Shown in pieces: positions 59,350 through 64,000 of a stretch of 64,000 nucleotides of DNA. Origin of the DNA: Pegea sp. RAD2-039 (Eukaryota > Chordata > Thaliacea > Salpida > Salpidae); the NCBI GenBank assembly GCA_034620365.1, contig JAQGEQ010000300.1, positions 62,001 through 126,000 of the forward strand. Direction: 5' to 3'. The notes under the pieces were generated by a model, which did not search any database, had not been told where the DNA came from, and was given only the letters and a program-made list of their open reading frames with translations. Both the position numbers and the translations under genes were made by a program. The stretch's first letter is position 1; each line of letters begins with the position of its first letter.

Positions 59350-59679
59350 ATGAGTTTTTTGCCTACTTTAGCCAAAAAAGGCCATGTATTTATGTTTCAG
59401 GGCAAAAATTTTAAAGATTTAGTTATTTCCTATGTAGATGATTCAACTGGATTCAGATGGACTGATGCTGTAATTTACGGGCGTTGCAGGAGCTGCCAGA
59501 AGAAAATTGATCACTATTATTTAAGTTATCTTAAATTAAAAACTTTTTATTTTTATCAATGTGATGTTAACTTTATAAGTTTTTCTATTAAACTTTTTTT
59601 ATTAACGAATGGTTTGATCAAGCTTACATTCGAAATATTTCATTTCTTAATATTATTTTTTATAATATCTATTAAATGA
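59350..59679 (+). CDS. FLYWCH-like small ORF with extended C-terminus (109 aa)
   Basis: The first 63 codons match 43994-44194 with intact CRSCQKK. The stop is lost (AAACTTTTTATTTT in place of AAAGCTTATTAG), so the frame runs on through AT-rich sequence to TGA at 59677-59679. The hydrophobic extension (FLILFFIIS) is probably not selected. See the 66-aa copy for domain comments. Confidence 0.3.
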   Translation: MSFLPTLAKKGHVFMFQGKNFKDLVISYVDDSTGFRWTDAVIYGRCRSCQKKIDHYYLSYLKLKTFYFYQCDVNFISFSIKLFLLTNGLIKLTFEIFHFLILFFIISIK

Positions 59680-60642
59680 TTTAATATTTTTAAGGTTCAC
59701 TGTTTGTACCTATGCCTTAGCAAAACTTATTTTAGAGATTCGATACTAAAGAAATTTTTCTTAACAGATTATTAAAGTTTTAAAGTAATTAAAATTTAAG
59801 AACTTTAAAATAACGTCAGTCAAATTTTGTACATCTATTTTTTACTGAGAGATAATTAAGAAAAAGATTTAGATAAAGAAAGTGAATTATGTAAGAAAAC
59901 AAAAACGTTATAAACAAAATCGTTAAACAGTTTTAAAATATTGATAATTACAATAACTGTTATTATTGTTACTTTTACCAAGAATTATAGTTTAATAAGT
60001 TAAAAATAAATCAATTTTTTCTAGGGATGGAAATGACTTCCCTCAAGCTAGAATAGAAGAAAAAAAGCAAGAAAGACAAGAACTAGAAGGACAAGAACGA
60101 GAAAGACAAGGAAGAGAAGGACAAGAACGAGAAGGACAAGGACGAGAAGAACAAGAACGAGAAGGACAAGGACGAGAAGGACAAGAACTAGAAACACAAG
60201 AACTTGAAAGACAGCAATGGGAAATACGAGAGTTTCAAAGCAAAGTGCTACAGATGTCACAACTTCACCTAAAAAGACAAAGACAACAGGAAATACAAGA
60301 ACAGCAACTGCAAGAAAGACTACTGCAACGACGTCTGTGGGATATACGAGCGTATCATCGACAACAGAATCTACAATTACAGCATCATCACCAAAATAGA
60401 CAAGAGAGACCAGAGCAACAACAACAGGAAGAACAACAACATTTGTGGAATATAAAAGAGTATCAAAGACAATTGATACAATTGCAACAAAGTTACCAAC
60501 AAAGTCAACAACGTTATCGTGAAAGACAAGAACAACAAGAAATACAAAAAGAGCAGCAGATGGAGCGGCAGATGCAACGAAATCTGTGGGAAATACAAGA
60601 TTGTAGACTACATGTGCTACGATTGCAGCAACTGCAAGTACA

Positions 60643-60852
60643 GAAGGACAACAGCAAGAAGGACAACAGCAAGAAGGACAACAGCAAGAAGGACAACAGC
60701 AAGAAGGACAACAGCAAGAAGGACAACAGCAAGAAGGACAACAACAAGAAGGACAACAGCAAGAAGGACAACAACAAGAAGGACAACAGCAAGAAGGACA
60801 ACAGCAAGAAGGACAACAGCAAGAAGGACAACAGCAAGAAAGACAACAACAA
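60643..60852 (+). repeat. 15-bp tandem array in Q7
   Basis: About 14 units, CAGCAAGAAGGACAA phase, uniform except for CAACAA variants. Confidence 0.93.
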
Positions 60853-61164
60853 AGTAGTAGGCAGGAAGCTGGACAAAAACAGCGGCAGGAACTACAAGTC
60901 TATCAACAATATGTACTACAATTACTACAACATCACCTACAAAAACAAGAACAACTAGAAAGAGAAGAACAACGAAAAAAAACGAGAAGAACAAAAAATA
61001 CAACAACGTCATCGTGAAAGACGAAAACGACGAGAAAAAAAAGAACAGCAGAACCAGGAACAACAACTACAACAACTTCTTTTAAAAATACAAGAGTATC
61101 AACGACAACAAGAATTGATATTTCAACAACGTCACCGAGAAAGACAAGAAAAACAAGAAAACCA

Positions 61165-61472
61165 CCAACAACAACAACCAGAAAGGCAACCAGAACAACA
61201 ACAACAACAACCAGAACAGCAACCAGAACCACAACAACAACAACCAGAACAACAACAACCAGAACAACAACAACAACAACCAGAACAGCAACCAGAACCA
61301 CAACAACAACAACCAGAACACCAACCAGAACAACAACAACAACAACCAGAAAGGCAACCAGAGCAACAACAACAACAACCAGAACAACAACCAGAACAAC
61401 AACAACAACAACCAGAACAGCAACCAGAACAACAACAACAACAACCAGAACAGCAACCAGAACAACAACTAC
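61165..61472 (+). repeat. PEQQQQQ array in Q7
   Basis: The same codon pattern as in Q1 and Q6, with CCACAACAACAA (PQQQ) variants. Confidence 0.9.
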
Positions 61473-61609
61473 AGCAATTTCTTTTAAAAATAGAACAGTT
61501 TCAACGACAACAAGAATTGATATTTCAACAACGTGACCGAGAAAGACAAGAAAAACAAGAAAACCAACAACAACAACCAGAACAGCAAGAAAGGCGAGAG
61601 CAACCATAA

Positions 61610-63180
61610 AGACAATCAAACTTATAATGATAACTAATGCTTAGAAATACATTTTTATTGAATATTTTTTCTTCTGAAACTTCAAACTTTGTAACATTGA
61701 TATTTAGTTCGTCTTATATGAAGATTTTATTCAAAACTCTGTTCTATTAATATTTTTTTCGAAAAGTAAATGTAAAAGTTAATAAAATATAAAATGTAAA
61801 TTGCAAAACTGAAAAATATTTAATGATTTTATATCAATTTATAAAAATATATAAATTTATATATATATTTATTTATTTATATTTATCTATTTATAATTAT
61901 TTATTTTAACGACATTTTTCAGCAACTTAAATTGACTTATAATTAAATTAATGATTAAAGTGTCTTAACTGAAAAAAATGCTAATATTTACTAATTAAAT
62001 TGCAATTGATACATTTTGAATAGATAGTTAGACGTTTTTGTTCTTGACACATACAAATTAACGAAAGAACTAGATAAGGTTTGTTGTTCCCATTTTCGTC
62101 ATTAACATAACTTGTGTTTTTTGTATTATCAACTTAACTGTCGTGTTTGTTGATTTCTGATTCTTTAGATGAAACTTCTTATAAAATTAAATTTGGTCTT
62201 ATGACATTTATGATAACGATTAGAATAATAAATCTAACTTAATATCAAAACCAAATTTAAGAATAGAAACTACAAATCGTCTGAAAACTCATTTAAAAGT
62301 TTATAAAAAGTTTTTCATTTTCTTTAAAAAAATTAAATTAAAATTTGAATTATGAATAGAGATTACAAACAGAAGCATTTGTATTAAATCTTTGGTGGTT
62401 AAATATCTACCATTGAAATAAAGTTAGGAACAAAAACCAATGTTTTCAGATTTTTGCGAATTTCTAAAAAAATAATTTTTTTAGATTACTTTTGGAACCA
62501 ACTTGTTCAACGGACTGATAAGAAAAAGTTGTTTGTCAACTAAATAAGTTGAATTGTGTTAAACTACTAGTTACAATTTACTTGTATTTTGTTTTGATGT
62601 CTCATATTTATATAAATTAAACTTGTAAATTAGATACAAGAGATAGATAAAGTTCGATTAATTGTAGCTTAATATCAAGTAAGCTTTTATTGTACCAAAT
62701 CATTATTCGCTAGATACAAGATAAAAGTTAGATAATTATTTTATTGACAGAAAAAGCCTTGACTTTCATATATACTTGAAAATCTAATTTCTTTTATTCT
62801 ATTTGGAAAAGAAAATAGAAAATAAATTTACATATCCTAGTAAAAGTATAAGTTGAATAAGTTTGGCTTTCTATCAAATACAACGTTGTGATATTAATAA
62901 ATATCTTTATTATAAAGATTATATTTAAAAAACTGAATCAGAGCTACCAAATATAAAAAAGTAATTTGAAAACTGATTCTTCTTGACTCTATCACTAATA
63001 AATAGTAATTGTTGTCGATTGTTTGTAGAAATAACAACTGTTTGTGTCAGTCTGAAAAATAATACTTCTTAAAAAGGTTTATTAAACTTTTGTTTATAAA
63101 AAACTCACTTGCCAGTCACTAACCAGGTAACTTAGGACATTAGCGAATATTTAATATATTAATTATTATTAAAGTTGCCA
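61610..63180. other. AT-rich tail after Q7
   Basis: Counterpart of 2960-4511; the TATATTTATT microsatellite near 61855-61905 is expanded. No gene seen. Confidence 0.6.
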
Positions 63181-63187
63181 AAATAAA

Positions 63188-63259
63188 CTCCCCGTCGGGG
63201 AATCGAACCCCGGTCTCCCGCGTGACAGGCGGGGATACTCACCACTATACTAACGAGGA
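63188..63259 (-). tRNA. tRNA-Asp(GTC), copy 8
   Basis: Consensus sequence. Confidence 0.97.
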
Positions 63260-63268
63260 CACAGAACA

Positions 63269-63342
63269 TGGCCAGTACGGGGATCGAACCCGCGACATTC
63301 GCGTTATTAGCACGACGCTCTAACCAACTGAGCTAACCGGTC
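63269..63342 (-). tRNA. tRNA-Ile(AAT), copy 8, acceptor mismatch
   Basis: Acceptor G2 to A (GACCGGT), giving A:C against C71; the same change is in copy 7. All other positions consensus. Function uncertain. Confidence 0.85.
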
Positions 63343-63684
63343 ACGAGAGATCCTCTCAAATTTGTTATTTATTCCAAATATTTTTACTTTTATTTGAAAC
63401 TTATTCTTTCTAGGAAATCAGATGGAAAAGTAGAAACTGTTTTCTTGAATTCTCTGATTTTATTCAATTTAAAATATTTTTAAGTGACATAAATAAAGAA
63501 TTATAAGTTTAATAATTACATATATTTTATAGGAAGTAGATATCTTTATATTATTGAGACAGTCTATTTTACTAAATAATATTTTTGAAGTTTATCTTAT
63601 TCTGTTTCTTAATACTAAAATATTTCTAATTTATTTTTTAAATCTTATTGAAATCATCAAATCATTGTCGATAATTATGAACAT

Positions 63685-63872
63685 CGTCTCAGATTCTTCA
63701 AATTAGATACTTTATAAATCGACAGATTAAATACGACTTAATTCTTATTTTCAAAATTATTCACAATTTAATTGACATTCAGTTTGATGATTTCTTTTCC
63801 ATTAGTCCTTCCCTCAAGTTATATCAGTTCAGACGACACACATTACACCTTAATAAGCTCATATCACCTGAT
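63685..63872 (+). mobile_element. LINE fragment, 3'-truncated (T block 8)
   Basis: Same piece and right junction as 5015-5203. Confidence 0.65.
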
Positions 63873-64000
63873 ATATAGGCTCAAAGGCTTACGCAAATAT
63901 AGCGATTGAAGATGAATAAGATAGCGCGTCACGAACAGTTATTACGAATGAAGAAATATGAAAGATGGGAAATATTTGATAACAGTAAAGATTTGGTTAA
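63873..64000. other. Start of a fourth P block, cut by the window end
   Basis: Matches 5211-5335 closely (GGCTCAAAGGCTTACGCAAA, then GATGAATAAGATAGCG). A fourth microexon gene copy should begin about 1.8 kb beyond the window. Confidence 0.75.

Larger units (their letters stand above)
60025..61609 (+). pseudogene. Gln-rich exon Q7, two indels and one stop
   Basis: Acceptor TTTTTTCTAG at 60015-60024. A 4-nt loss near 60643 (GTACAGAAGGACAAC) and a +1 A near 60976 (CGAAAAAAAACGAG) together restore the frame, so the C-terminal part (from about 60980 to TAA 61607-61609) is in the starting frame; but while shifted the reading meets TAG at 60956-60958. The change that makes TAG (CAACTAGAAAG for CAACAAGAAAG) is harmless in the unshifted frame. 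PEQQ-type 3' end. Confidence 0.55.

Overview
This is an AT-rich eukaryotic nuclear window, almost certainly from an animal. The base composition, by eye, is about three quarters A+T. Supporting signs are eukaryotic-type tRNA-Asp(GTC) and tRNA-Ile(AAT) genes, GT-AG introns of roughly 90-600 bp, fragments of a metazoan-type LINE, and an NTF2-like plus RRM protein. The species cannot be named from the sequence alone.

The window is dominated by tandem segmental duplication with a period of about 15.4-15.7 kb. The basic unit, left to right, is: (1) a small FLYWCH-like reading frame; (2) a large Gln/Glu/Arg-rich exon (called Q below); (3) an AT-rich tail; (4) a minus-strand tRNA-Ile/tRNA-Asp pair followed by a LINE fragment (T block); (5) a 6-kb block (P block) holding a minus-strand gene made only of microexons; (6) a second T block; (7) a decayed unique block (D) enclosed by LINE 3' ends pointing towards each other. 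Units start at about 1, 15701, 43697 and 59053. The second interval is expanded to 28 kb because Q exons there multiplied with a second exon type (S, NTF2-like plus the start of an RRM), giving the order Q2-S1 ... Q3-S2-Q4-S3-Q5-S4.

The main result is the microexon gene. It sits in the P blocks at about 5847-10375, 21460-26051 and 49166-54254, with a fourth P block cut by the window end. It is invisible to ORF finding because its exons are 9-68 nt long. I reconstructed 17 exons per copy (20 in the third). Every join is in phase, nearly all have GT/AG borders, there are two alternative ATG first exons, and the predicted protein is about 247-299 aa. Three copies show no indel or stop inside any exon, while introns carry many indels. 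Copy 3 has three additional exons and one destroyed splice donor. I do not recognise the protein family.

The Q exons contain 15-bp arrays that are open in all six frames, so most long ORFs there are shadows. Q4 and Q5 have a good GT donor that joins in frame to an NTF2-like/acidic/RRM-start exon, predicting proteins of about 443 and 670 aa or more. Q1, Q2, Q6 and Q7 carry frameshifts or stops. Eight tRNA-Ile/tRNA-Asp pairs lie 8-9 nt apart with one T-run terminator, consistent with dimeric Pol III transcripts; one tRNA-Ile (55238-55311) is decaying. Two degenerate tRNA-Ser(GCT) relics follow S1 and S4.
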